7,233 nt of DNA from Balneolia bacterium (GCA_003566395.1 PXDL01000511.1:1-7233), one strand, 5' to 3'. Counted from the first letter of the stretch, positions 1-6,738 are shown. Made by a program: numbers and translations. Notes: generated from the sequence alone by a model not told the origin.

Positions 1-71
1 GATAGCTTCATGTTGAAAATCGACGGGCTACTCTGCGTTGGTTCATCAATTTAATAATTCGTATTTTATAA
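1..71 (+). other. Possible 3' end of an upstream gene (unidentified)
   Basis: Frame 1 is open from the window edge to a TAA at 52-54 and would give a 17-residue tail. Frame 3 has TAG at 3-5 and then stays open to TAA at 69-71. The frame-3 peptide contains RRATLRW, which loosely resembles the C-terminal end of NAD kinases (a short helix followed by L-x-W), a gene often near uppS in Bacteroidota. That reading would require a one-base shift near position 9, so it is only a suggestion. No other gene can be supported here, and this may simply be untranslated DNA. Confidence 0.2.
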
Positions 72-99
72 AATTGAGCACAAATCAGATTCGTTTATT

Positions 100-921
100 T
101 TGGAAAAAATCGCACTTACCAAGAAAAAGCAGACTAAAGAAGATGTACTGAGACAGAGTCTGCTTAAAGAACGCGGGCAAATACCCGCTCACGTTGCCAT
201 TATCATGGATGGCAACGGAAGGTGGGCCAAAAAACAGGGACGAATGCGTATTCAGGGGCACAAAGCCGGCGTTGATTCGGTACGTGATACCATTGAAGCC
301 TGTGCCCAGCTCGGCGTTAGTCATCTGACCTTATATGCTTTTTCCACCGAAAACTGGAGACGGCCGAAGTCGGAAATCAGTGCGCTTATGAAGCTGCTGA
401 TCCAAACGCTGAGAAAAGAAACCCTGAACCTTAATAAGAATGATCTAAAGCTTCATGCTATCGGAGAACTCGACCGACTTCCACCGGTTTGCCTTAAAGA
501 ACTACACGAAGGCATTGAAATGACCCGGGATAATCAGCGGATGGTTATTACTTTGGCGTTGAGTTATTCGGGCCGTTGGGATATCAATAACGCCGTGCGG
601 GATATAGGTGAAAAAATACTGAATGGGAAAATATCGCTTGATGATATCAACGATGAAACCATACACGCACATTTGGCGACCCACGATATGCCCGACCCTG
701 ATCTGCTCATCCGTACCGGTGGTGATTTCCGAATTAGCAATTTCTTGCTGTGGCAATGTGCTTATACCGAGTTTTTTATTACCCAAAAATTCTGGCCGGA
801 GTTCAGACGCTCCGATATCTATGAAGCAATAGAGACCTATCAGACCCGTGAGCGCCGTTTCGGCATGATTTCAGAACAATTATATAAAAAAGAAAAAGAA
901 AAAGCCGCCGCGTCCGTTTAG
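100..921 (+). CDS. uppS: Isoprenyl transferase / undecaprenyl diphosphate synthase (UppS)
   Basis: This cytosolic cis-prenyltransferase condenses farnesyl diphosphate with isopentenyl diphosphate to make undecaprenyl diphosphate, the lipid carrier for peptidoglycan and surface glycans. The signature HVAIIMDGNGRWAKK spans residues 31-45, with the catalytic Asp at 37 and the diphosphate-binding GNGR just after it. H54 lies in GHKAG, and FSTENWRRP is at 81-89. The C-terminal signature RTGGDFRISNFLLWQ starts at 205, with R205, R211 and S213 for isopentenyl diphosphate binding and E224 as the expected magnesium ligand. GGD replaces the commoner SGE, a conservative change. The length of 273 is slightly above the usual 240-260, because of a short N-terminal extension and a Lys/Ala-rich tail. 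The TTG at 100 is chosen because the first in-frame ATG is M36, inside the active-site motif, and a TAA lies in frame at 55-57. No Shine-Dalgarno sequence is visible. It heads the cluster, 98 bases before bamA. Confidence 0.96.
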   Translation: MEKIALTKKKQTKEDVLRQSLLKERGQIPAHVAIIMDGNGRWAKKQGRMRIQGHKAGVDSVRDTIEACAQLGVSHLTLYAFSTENWRRPKSEISALMKLLIQTLRKETLNLNKNDLKLHAIGELDRLPPVCLKELHEGIEMTRDNQRMVITLALSYSGRWDINNAVRDIGEKILNGKISLDDINDETIHAHLATHDMPDPDLLIRTGGDFRISNFLLWQCAYTEFFITQKFWPEFRRSDIYEAIETYQTRERRFGMISEQLYKKEKEKAAASV

Positions 922-1019
922 TGACTCTGATGAGTATGCAGGCCACTGTGCCGCAACCTTCTTTTGGTCTGAATACATCAACCTGTTAACCTGAAAAAAT
1001 CCTTCGAATTTCAATCAGC

Positions 1020-3560
1020 GTGTTAAATAAAAGCCGCATCACATTTTTAGCATTTCTACTTTTTGGGCTGCTTACCTTTCTCAACGAAACCACTCAGGCA
1101 CAAGTGCTTCCGCCTTCAGGTGGAGGAATTCTTACCAATCCTCTTGATGCCACCCCGCGAACCTTCACGATTTCTCAGGTTGACGTAACCGGGGCCGAGA
1201 CCCGTAGCGAAACGATGATTAAATCAACTGCGGGCCTTCAGGAAGGGGATCAAATCACGATTCCGGGGCCCGACCTGGGTGATTCGATCAAGCGTTTGCA
1301 CCGCACCGGTTTGTTCTCCGACGTCCAGATTTATCAGGTTTCCCGCTCGGGTTCTCAGGTGCATCTGGAAATCGTAGTGCAGGAACAACCCCGTCTCGAC
1401 CGTTATGAAATTACGGGTGTAAGCCGTTCGCAGCGGCGCGACCTGCGCGATAAAATTCCGCTGGTTGCAGGTTTTGCAATTACCGAGTCTTCCAAAGCGC
1501 AGGCTGTTAACGTAATTCACCGCTATTACAGGGAGCGCGGGTATCGGGGAACGGAGGTTACGATCATAGAAAAAGACCGTGATGAAATCCGCAACCGGCT
1601 CACCCTTGAATTCAATATCGATCCCGGTGAACGGGTTCAGATCCGGGAAATCGTTTTTGAAGGCAATGAGAGTTTCAGTGACGCCACCCTGCGCGGAGAA
1701 CTGGAGGAAATCAAGCGAACCACTTTTTGGCGATCACTTACGCGGCAGACCTGGGATCGGGAAAGCTATAGAAAGGCCAAAGACAACCTGATCAGTTTTT
1801 ATCAAATGAACGGTTTCAGGGATGTGCGAATCGTGGAAGATTCCGTGTATGTATTTGAAGACCGTTACGGCAAAATATATCCGTTTACAAAGAATCCGCA
1901 GCGACAGGCGGCCAAAACACGTGATGCCATCGGCGTTTTTATGCGTCTCGTAGAGGGTCCGCAGTATCACGTAAGAAATATTTCGTTTGAAGGAAACACG
2001 GTCTATACAGACGAGGAGCTTCTTCAGGCCCTGAATTTCCAGAAAGGTGATGTGTACAATGCTTCCCGTTTTGAGGAAAATATGTACGGAAACCGCCGTA
2101 ATACCGATGTTTTTTCACTCTATCACGATATCGGGTATCTGTTTTTGCAGGAAGAGACCGATGTACGGGATGTGCCGGGCGATTCGCTCGACATCCATAT
2201 AAGCCTGGTGGAAGATGAAATTGCCACCATTAACCGTGTCGAGTTTTCAGGAAATACGAAAACTCACGATCACGTGGTCAGGCGAAATCTGAGAAATATT
2301 CCGGGCACCAATTACAGCCGGTCGGCTATTCAGCGCTCGGTTCGTGAGCTGGCTACCCTCGGCTATTTCGTGCCGGAAAATATCGTACCGGACCTGGATT
2401 ATGACTATGAAAGCAAGGAAGTGGATATTTACTACAGCCTTGACGAAACAGCCGGTTCGGATAACTTTGAACTTTCGGGCGGTTTCGGCGGACGTCAGTT
2501 TGGTGTAATTCTATCCGCCCGCGTTAATTTTAATAATTTTTCTGCTGCCAATATCTTAAACGGAAGTGCCTGGCGACCGCTGCCAAGTGGAGACGGTCAG
2601 CGATTATCGCTTGGCGTACAGCTAACGGGCGGCGGTTTCCGGAGCTATAATTTCGGCTTTCAGGAGCCGTGGCTGATGGGGCGCCCGAATTCGTTGGGCG
2701 TGAACGCGAGCTACAGCTATTTCAGGTTCAGAAGCGCAACGGGGGCGAGTACGGAACGCTACGAACAGTTTAGCACATCCGTGTCGCTTGGCCGCCGTCT
2801 GACGGTACCTGATGATTATTTCCAGCAAATTACGGTGCTGAGGTTTCAATCATTTTCATCTCAGTTTCCGAGGGGTCTTATAGAAGCCGGCCGCTCCACT
2901 ACCTTATCGCTCAGACTCGGTCTCACCCGGAATTCGCTTGATAACTTCATTTCACCGAATACCGGCTCAACCTTCGATATAGGCTTCGAATTTGCCGCAC
3001 CGCTTCCGGGTTTTGATCAGTTTTATCTGGCCGATCTCGGCTTCACCCAGCATATTCCTATCGTTGGAAGCCTGGTTGCTTCGGGTGGTTTCGAATATGG
3101 CTATCTGGGCTGGTTCGGGGGCGGAAGCAGAAGTCAGTATCAGCGGTATTACCTCGGTGGTACCCAGCTTCAGCAGCAGCAGACATTCTATCAGAACAAC
3201 ATAGACCTGCGGGGTTTCCCGGGTGGACGTAACGGCTCCATCAGCCCGTACAGAGGAAATGAACCGATCGGCGGCCGGATGTACAGTAAGTACACCACCG
3301 AGTTGCGTTATCCTGCGGTTTCTTCCGAACAAATTCAGCTTATACCCTATCTGTTTTTCGAAGCCGGAAATTCCTACGCAAGTTTTAATGATTTTGATCC
3401 GTTCAGGGTGAAGCGTGCGGTCGGACTCGGAACCCGGGTCTTTCTTCCAATCCTCGGTCTGGTTGACCTTAGCTATGGTTACAGGCTAGACGGAATCCCC
3501 GGCACAAACGTAAATTCCGGGCAGTGGGAGTTCCTGTTTAATATCGGCGCTCCGTTTTGA
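1020..3560 (+). CDS. bamA: Outer membrane protein assembly factor BamA (Omp85)
   Basis: BamA is the central subunit of the complex that folds and inserts beta-barrel proteins into the outer membrane. Residues 1-27 form a signal peptide (K4, R6, then a hydrophobic run) with a likely cut after TQA. Five POTRA repeats follow at about 48-123, 124-206, 207-314, 317-402 and 403-477, several with the typical strand-plus-GN pattern (VFEGNESF, SFEGNTVY, EFSGNTKT). The C-terminal barrel covers about 480-846. The conserved L6-loop motif appears as LRGF at 730-733 (VRGF/Y in most members), and the protein ends in an aromatic beta-signal, FNIGAPF. The length of 846 is usual for Bacteroidota. POTRA3 carries an apparent insertion at about 279-302. 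The GTG start is chosen because it directly precedes the signal peptide; an in-frame TAA lies at 987-989 and no ATG intervenes. No Shine-Dalgarno sequence is seen. It is followed at once by the skp genes, the classic bamA-skp order. Confidence 0.96.
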   Translation: MLNKSRITFLAFLLFGLLTFLNETTQAQVLPPSGGGILTNPLDATPRTFTISQVDVTGAETRSETMIKSTAGLQEGDQITIPGPDLGDSIKRLHRTGLFSDVQIYQVSRSGSQVHLEIVVQEQPRLDRYEITGVSRSQRRDLRDKIPLVAGFAITESSKAQAVNVIHRYYRERGYRGTEVTIIEKDRDEIRNRLTLEFNIDPGERVQIREIVFEGNESFSDATLRGELEEIKRTTFWRSLTRQTWDRESYRKAKDNLISFYQMNGFRDVRIVEDSVYVFEDRYGKIYPFTKNPQRQAAKTRDAIGVFMRLVEGPQYHVRNISFEGNTVYTDEELLQALNFQKGDVYNASRFEENMYGNRRNTDVFSLYHDIGYLFLQEETDVRDVPGDSLDIHISLVEDEIATINRVEFSGNTKTHDHVVRRNLRNIPGTNYSRSAIQRSVRELATLGYFVPENIVPDLDYDYESKEVDIYYSLDETAGSDNFELSGGFGGRQFGVILSARVNFNNFSAANILNGSAWRPLPSGDGQRLSLGVQLTGGGFRSYNFGFQEPWLMGRPNSLGVNASYSYFRFRSATGASTERYEQFSTSVSLGRRLTVPDDYFQQITVLRFQSFSSQFPRGLIEAGRSTTLSLRLGLTRNSLDNFISPNTGSTFDIGFEFAAPLPGFDQFYLADLGFTQHIPIVGSLVASGGFEYGYLGWFGGGSRSQYQRYYLGGTQLQQQQTFYQNNIDLRGFPGGRNGSISPYRGNEPIGGRMYSKYTTELRYPAVSSEQIQLIPYLFFEAGNSYASFNDFDPFRVKRAVGLGTRVFLPILGLVDLSYGYRLDGIPGTNVNSGQWEFLFNIGAPF

Positions 3561-3598
3561 TCCTAACTCGATTTTTGCTCATTTAAATGGTACCTGAT

Positions 3599-4147
3599 AT
3601 GAAAAGCAGATTTCTCAGCAGCTTATGTGCCTTACTGATTATATTTTTCGCCTTTAGCAGCGTGGAAGCTCAAAATCAGCGAATTGGGTTTATCGACTCT
3701 GAGTATATCCTTGAGCAGGTTCCTGAATATGAAGGGGTTGAACAACGTCTTCGTCAGCTCAGCGAGTCCTGGAGAGAAGAAATCGAAGAGCTTGATGAGG
3801 AAATTGATAACCTTGAACAGGAGTTTGAAGCCAGAGAAATTCTGTTTACACCTGAAGTGCGCCGGGAGCGTCAGCAGGAGATCAACAATAAAAAGCGAGA
3901 GCGTGAACGTTATATTAACTCACGCTTCGGTCCCGACGGAGACTACTTCCGTCAGCAGCGTGAATTATTGCGCCCCATACAACGACAAATAGTTGAAGCC
4001 ACCAATGCAGTTGCCGAGCGTGACGGATACGATTTCGTATTCGACCGCAGCGGAGATTATGTATTCTTCTTTGCACGATCGCAATGGAACATCAGTGTTG
4101 ATGTGCTTCTTGAGATGGGAATTCAGGTAGAAGAAGACATGCAATAG
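3599..4147 (+). CDS. skp: OmpH/Skp family periplasmic chaperone, copy 1 (canonical Bacteroidota type)
   Basis: Skp-type chaperones trap unfolded outer-membrane proteins in the periplasm and deliver them to BamA. The protein starts with a signal peptide (MKSRF, hydrophobic core, cut near VEA-Q). The first body strand, RIGFIDSEYIL, leads into a long charged coiled coil (the tentacle, about 100 residues rich in E, R and Q) and returns to the body strand YDFVFDRSGDYVFFFA. The tip-side motif RFGPDGDYF is typical of Bacteroidota OmpH proteins, which makes this the most conventional of the three copies. The mature part is acidic: by hand count about 38 D/E against 21 K/R. I prefer the ATG at 3599 because it gives a clean basic n-region. 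An in-frame ATG at 3587 would add MVPD and is a possible alternative start. It begins 38 bases after the bamA stop, almost certainly on the same transcript. Confidence 0.9.
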   Translation: MKSRFLSSLCALLIIFFAFSSVEAQNQRIGFIDSEYILEQVPEYEGVEQRLRQLSESWREEIEELDEEIDNLEQEFEAREILFTPEVRRERQQEINNKKRERERYINSRFGPDGDYFRQQRELLRPIQRQIVEATNAVAERDGYDFVFDRSGDYVFFFARSQWNISVDVLLEMGIQVEEDMQ

Positions 4148-4150
4148 TGT

Positions 4151-4198
4151 GTATTTTATCCGTTTTTTCTGAGACCTTACAATCCTAACCTAAAATAC
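4151..4198 (+). repeat. Inverted repeat in the skp1-skp2 spacer
   Basis: GTATTTTA at 4151-4158 is perfectly complementary to TAAAATAC at 4191-4198, with a 32-base loop. The right arm ends two bases before the skp2 ATG, and weak G-U pairs could extend the stem into the start codon. A mostly A-U stem with a large loop is not very stable. It may modulate skp2 translation or be chance in A/T-rich DNA. Confidence 0.3.
4185..4189 (+). promoter_or_regulatory. CTAAC leader motif before skp2 (proposed)
   Basis: CTAAC is followed by exactly 11 bases and then the ATG of skp2. The same motif at the same distance precedes skp3 and the aminotransferase gene. No Shine-Dalgarno sequence is present. The function is unknown, and it could be a translation-related leader signal. 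Confidence 0.25.
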
Positions 4199-4200
4199 GT

Positions 4201-4722
4201 ATGAAAAGAATTACGATTACAGTTCTGTTCGTTCTTCTGCTGGGTATAAGTCAGGTTTTCGCGCAGCGCGTCGGTTATGCCGAACCTCAGCGCATCCTGG
4301 ATAATCTGCCAGAGCGGGAAAATATTGAACTGCAGTTAGAAGAGTTTTACAATAACTGGGAAGATGAGTATAACCAGCTCTATGAACGGTACAGCGAAGA
4401 GCTGTTTCTGTATCAGGAAAGCAGGGATACTCTTTCTGAAACCCAGATTCGGCAGGAAGAGGAGCGTCTGAACGAAATGGCGGAAGAACTGCAGTTTATG
4501 CAGCAGGATTTCGGCATGCAGTTCGAGCAGCGCAGAGCCGAACTTCTTGGCCCTCTGGTTGAACGAATCAACGATACCATCGCTGATATAGCCAGGGAAA
4601 ACGATCTGGATTATGTATTTCAGTCTGAAACCAGCGACGCCGAACCCATTTTCTTTATCATCAGAAACAATCCGAACTCGGTCAATATTACTGACGACGT
4701 GATAGCCCGGATGAATTCTTAA
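4201..4722 (+). CDS. OmpH/Skp family periplasmic chaperone, copy 2 (diverged, lysine-free)
   Basis: This is a 173-residue paralog of the neighbouring Skp proteins. A signal peptide covers residues 1-21 (MKR, hydrophobic core, cut after VFA before Q22). The body strand RVGYAEPQRILDNLPE aligns with RIGFIDSEYILEQVPE of copy 1 but lacks the usual D. A coiled coil then runs to the return helix (LLGP, P118), followed by the strand LDYVF and a closing hydrophobic strand, PIFFIIR. The FGPxGD motif of copy 1 is missing; FGMQFEQ stands near that place. Mature residues 22-173 contain no lysine, 13 arginines and 36 acidic residues by hand count, a net charge near -23. This is opposite to the basic E. coli Skp. 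The start is the ATG just after the 53-base gap, where CTAAC lies 11 bases upstream and no Shine-Dalgarno sequence is present. A role as chaperone or as a co-subunit is inferred from the family and position only. Confidence 0.85.
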   Translation: MKRITITVLFVLLLGISQVFAQRVGYAEPQRILDNLPERENIELQLEEFYNNWEDEYNQLYERYSEELFLYQESRDTLSETQIRQEEERLNEMAEELQFMQQDFGMQFEQRRAELLGPLVERINDTIADIARENDLDYVFQSETSDAEPIFFIIRNNPNSVNITDDVIARMNS

Positions 4723-4724
4723 TT

Positions 4725-4729
4725 CTAAC
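4725..4729 (+). promoter_or_regulatory. CTAAC leader motif before skp3 (proposed)
   Basis: CTAAC lies 11 bases before the skp3 ATG, immediately after the skp2 stop codon at 4720-4722. Its match with the skp2 leader may reflect common descent of the two tandem copies. Confidence 0.25.
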
Positions 4730-4740
4730 CTTCTTGACCA

Positions 4741-5301
4741 ATGACTAAAGCATATATTTCCGTTACTACTCTCTTTCTTGCAGTTGCACTGCTATTCGTA
4801 CCAATCAAAACCCAGGCCCAGGAGCTGCGCATCGGTATTGTAGATGCCGGTGATATTCTGATGCAAATGCCGGAACTGGAAAATGTCTCCGATCAGCTCG
4901 ACGGGTTTACCAACCGTAAGCGCCGGGAATTTGCCCAGCTTGAAGCTGATTTTGTTCAGGCTCGTGAAGAGTTCGAGCAGCGCGTGGCCGTGATTTCCGA
5001 GCAGGCACGTGAAAACGAACAGCGCCGTCTTTCCGAAAAAGCAATGCGTCTTCAGCAGTTTCAGCAGGAATATCAGCAGGAACTTATGGAGCGTCAGGAG
5101 CGCCTGATTTCGCCGCTGCGCGAACGCATTATGAATTCCATAAATGAAGTTGCCGAAGAGTTAGGCCTCGCCTACGTTATCAATCAGATGGTAAACAACG
5201 GCGATATGGTAGTTCTCTATGCTTCCGACGAAATGCGTGAACGCTACGATATCACCAGCAGGGTGAAAGACAAAATGGGCGTTACCTCCCGCCGCCGCTA
5301 A
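4741..5301 (+). CDS. OmpH/Skp family periplasmic chaperone, copy 3 (diverged)
   Basis: This is the third consecutive Skp-like protein, 186 residues. Residues 1-26 form a signal peptide with a likely cut after TQA. The body strand LRIGIVDAGDILMQMPE is followed by a Gln/Glu/Arg-rich coiled coil (QQFQQEYQQEL around 105-115), the return helix with LISP (P125), and the strands LAYVINQM and DMVVLYA. It ends in the basic tail SRRR, unlike the other two copies. The mature part is the least acidic of the three (about 31 D/E against 24 K/R by hand count). Spacing from the conserved N-terminal Pro (44) to the body-strand Tyr (145) is the same 101 residues as in copy 2. It starts only 18 bases after copy 2, with CTAAC 11 bases before the ATG. 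The operon hairpin begins about 25 bases after its stop, so it is the last gene of the cluster. Confidence 0.87.
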   Translation: MTKAYISVTTLFLAVALLFVPIKTQAQELRIGIVDAGDILMQMPELENVSDQLDGFTNRKRREFAQLEADFVQAREEFEQRVAVISEQARENEQRRLSEKAMRLQQFQQEYQQELMERQERLISPLRERIMNSINEVAEELGLAYVINQMVNNGDMVVLYASDEMRERYDITSRVKDKMGVTSRRR

Positions 5302-5325
5302 GAAATCGTAAATAGATTATAACAT

Positions 5326-5364
5326 AAAAAAGGCTGCGTGTGATTTCATACGCAGCCTTTTTTT
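5326..5364. terminator. Bidirectional intrinsic terminator between skp3 and the aminotransferase gene
   Basis: A perfect 8-base GC-rich stem (GGCTGCGT at 5332-5339 with ACGCAGCC at 5350-5357) closes a 10-base loop. It is flanked by six A (5326-5331) on one side and seven T (5358-5364) on the other. It can therefore end transcripts in both directions: the skp operon on the + strand and the aminotransferase gene on the - strand, which converge here. Confidence 0.9.
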
Positions 5365-5388
5365 ATTACAAAGGGTGATGACGACGGG

Positions 5389-6714
5389 TCATGCTACGAT
5401 CAGATCGGGATGCTTTTCAGACTTAGTCCACATCTGAAGCCCTTCCTGAAGTGTGTCCAGAAAGGTGTTGAATCTGGTATTGTTCTGTTCAAGAAGCGTG
5501 AACCGAAACCCGTAATAATCAGTACCGAAACTGCTTAAGGGCACTACACAAATTCCATAAACGGCAAGAAGGTAGTAAACGAGCTTGTAATCCGGGTTAA
5601 GCCCGGGTTTCATCCAGCTGCGAATAAGGTTAAGCTGGTCGTCGCTCAGGTTATGGAAAGGCACCGGACTGTTCATCGCCTCTTTACTTGCGTGGACCGT
5701 GGAATAAAAGGCACCTCCACCCCCGCAGCATTCAAATCCGGGGATGTTGTTGAAGCGCTTTTGAACATTGTTCATCTTTTCAGCGAGCCCGGCGTTCAGC
5801 GATTCGTGCCAGCGGGTGTATCCGGGATGCTCCATAATGGAGGGAATGACGCGCTGAGGAAGCGTGGTGCTGCACACTTCTGTCATTTTGCCGTGATCGA
5901 TGCGGGCACAAAAAGCTTCGAATGATGCATCCTTGTCGCGGTTTAGATATTCGAGCCATCCGCAGCGGCTGCCGGGCCATGGAATTTCCTTTGAAATACC
6001 TTTCATTACAATCGCTGGAACATCCCCGATCACTTCACACAAACGTGTCATTCGGCCGCGATAGACAAGGTTTTCATAGATTTCATCACAAATTATGAAG
6101 AGATCAAACTCCCCGGCCACTTCAACCAATGATTCCAGTATGTGTTTCGGATACACTTTCCCGGTCGGGTTGTCGGGATTTACGATGAGAAGCGCGCAGA
6201 CGTCCGGATTTGCGGCGGCCACGGCCCGGACTTCCTCAGGATCGGGGAGCCAGTCGTTTTCAGGGTGGAGGCTGTAGGATACCGGTTTGCTTCCGATCCG
6301 GTTAATTTCCGCACCACTGTGAGCCGGATAAGCAGGGGAGGGCATAAGAACACGAGCTGCCGGATTTAATACACCGTACACCCGGGCGATGGCGTCTCCG
6401 AGACCGTTAAAAAAGGTGATGTCGTCCGGAGTTACTTTTGATCCGCCCCTTGCTGTGGATTTCGCAGCCAGGTATTCGCGGGTAGATTTTACTCCCTTGG
6501 AATCACAATACGCGTAGGACGCACTCTGAAGAACTTCGTTGGCCACAATGTCCCGAATCCAGTCGGGCACGTGAAGCCCTTTTTGAACCGGATCGCCGAT
6601 ATTCTCCCAATAAACCGTTTTGCCGGAAGCTTCAATTTCAAATCCTTTTTTTACTATTCCCCTGATTTCATAATGAGCGGCTTCCTGACCTGCCGCGAGC
6701 AGTGGTTTTCGCAT
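5389..6714 (-). CDS. Pyridoxal phosphate-dependent aminotransferase, class I/II
   Basis: This is a cytosolic fold-type I aminotransferase of 441 residues that moves an amino group between an amino acid and a 2-oxo acid. The full set of family motifs is present: the pyridine-side aromatic region SYAYCDSKG (65-73), FNGLGDAIARVYG, PSPAYPAH, NPDNPTG at 179-185 (N182 to the cofactor ring), CDEIY at 209-213 (D210, Y213), the Schiff-base lysine K242 in MKGISKEIPWPGSRCGW, R250 to the phosphate, and R404 in GFRFTLLE for the substrate carboxylate. SKEIPWPG differs slightly from the common SK-x-x-[GA]-x-PG pattern, but this form is known in one aminotransferase subgroup. About 30 residues at 346-377 before VYYLLAVYG also look subgroup-specific. 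The substrate cannot be read from the sequence. The position after glutamate dehydrogenase suggests glutamate as amino donor, which is inference. The ATG at 6714-6712 has no Shine-Dalgarno sequence. The gene ends at the terminator it shares with skp3. Confidence 0.92.
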   Translation of the reverse strand: MRKPLLAAGQEAAHYEIRGIVKKGFEIEASGKTVYWENIGDPVQKGLHVPDWIRDIVANEVLQSASYAYCDSKGVKSTREYLAAKSTARGGSKVTPDDITFFNGLGDAIARVYGVLNPAARVLMPSPAYPAHSGAEINRIGSKPVSYSLHPENDWLPDPEEVRAVAAANPDVCALLIVNPDNPTGKVYPKHILESLVEVAGEFDLFIICDEIYENLVYRGRMTRLCEVIGDVPAIVMKGISKEIPWPGSRCGWLEYLNRDKDASFEAFCARIDHGKMTEVCSTTLPQRVIPSIMEHPGYTRWHESLNAGLAEKMNNVQKRFNNIPGFECCGGGGAFYSTVHASKEAMNSPVPFHNLSDDQLNLIRSWMKPGLNPDYKLVYYLLAVYGICVVPLSSFGTDYYGFRFTLLEQNNTRFNTFLDTLQEGLQMWTKSEKHPDLIVA

Positions 6715-6725
6715 GTGTAATGGAA

Positions 6726-6730
6726 GTTAG
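6726..6730 (-). promoter_or_regulatory. CTAAC leader motif before the aminotransferase gene (proposed)
   Basis: Read on the - strand, CTAAC is followed by 11 bases and the ATG, exactly as before skp2 and skp3. This gene is unrelated to skp, so shared ancestry of the leaders does not explain the match here. Confidence 0.25.
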
Positions 6731-6738
6731 CGGTATAA

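Noticed and set aside
74..102. TTG-N18-TTATTTTG, resembling a Bacteroidota promoter before uppS
   Set aside because: The -7 box would overlap the TTG start codon of uppS and leave no usable later start before the active-site motif. The region is simply A/T-rich.
887..905. A-rich run near the end of uppS as a possible slippage or frameshift site
   Set aside because: It encodes an ordinary Lys/Glu-rich tail, and the frame ends a few codons later with no alternative long frame to enter.
922..1019. Terminator or promoter in the 98-base uppS-bamA gap
   Set aside because: Only 4-base stems (for example ACTC-TGAT-GAGT near 924-935) and no T-run are present, and no convincing promoter boxes were found. 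Read-through from uppS to bamA is the simplest view.
3171..3182. (CAG)4 run in bamA as a possible phase-variable repeat
   Set aside because: A triplet repeat keeps the frame, and four units is too short. It encodes QQQQ just before the L6 loop, at a site where length variation would be tolerated anyway.
2967..3332. 121-codon open frame on the - strand inside bamA
   Set aside because: It lies wholly opposite the conserved BamA barrel, has no recognisable domain and is explained by the coding bias of the + strand gene. The same holds for the other antisense frames within uppS and bamA.
5653..5925. 90-codon + strand frame opposite the aminotransferase gene
   Set aside because: It is antisense to the highly conserved aminotransferase, and the peptide matches no family I know.
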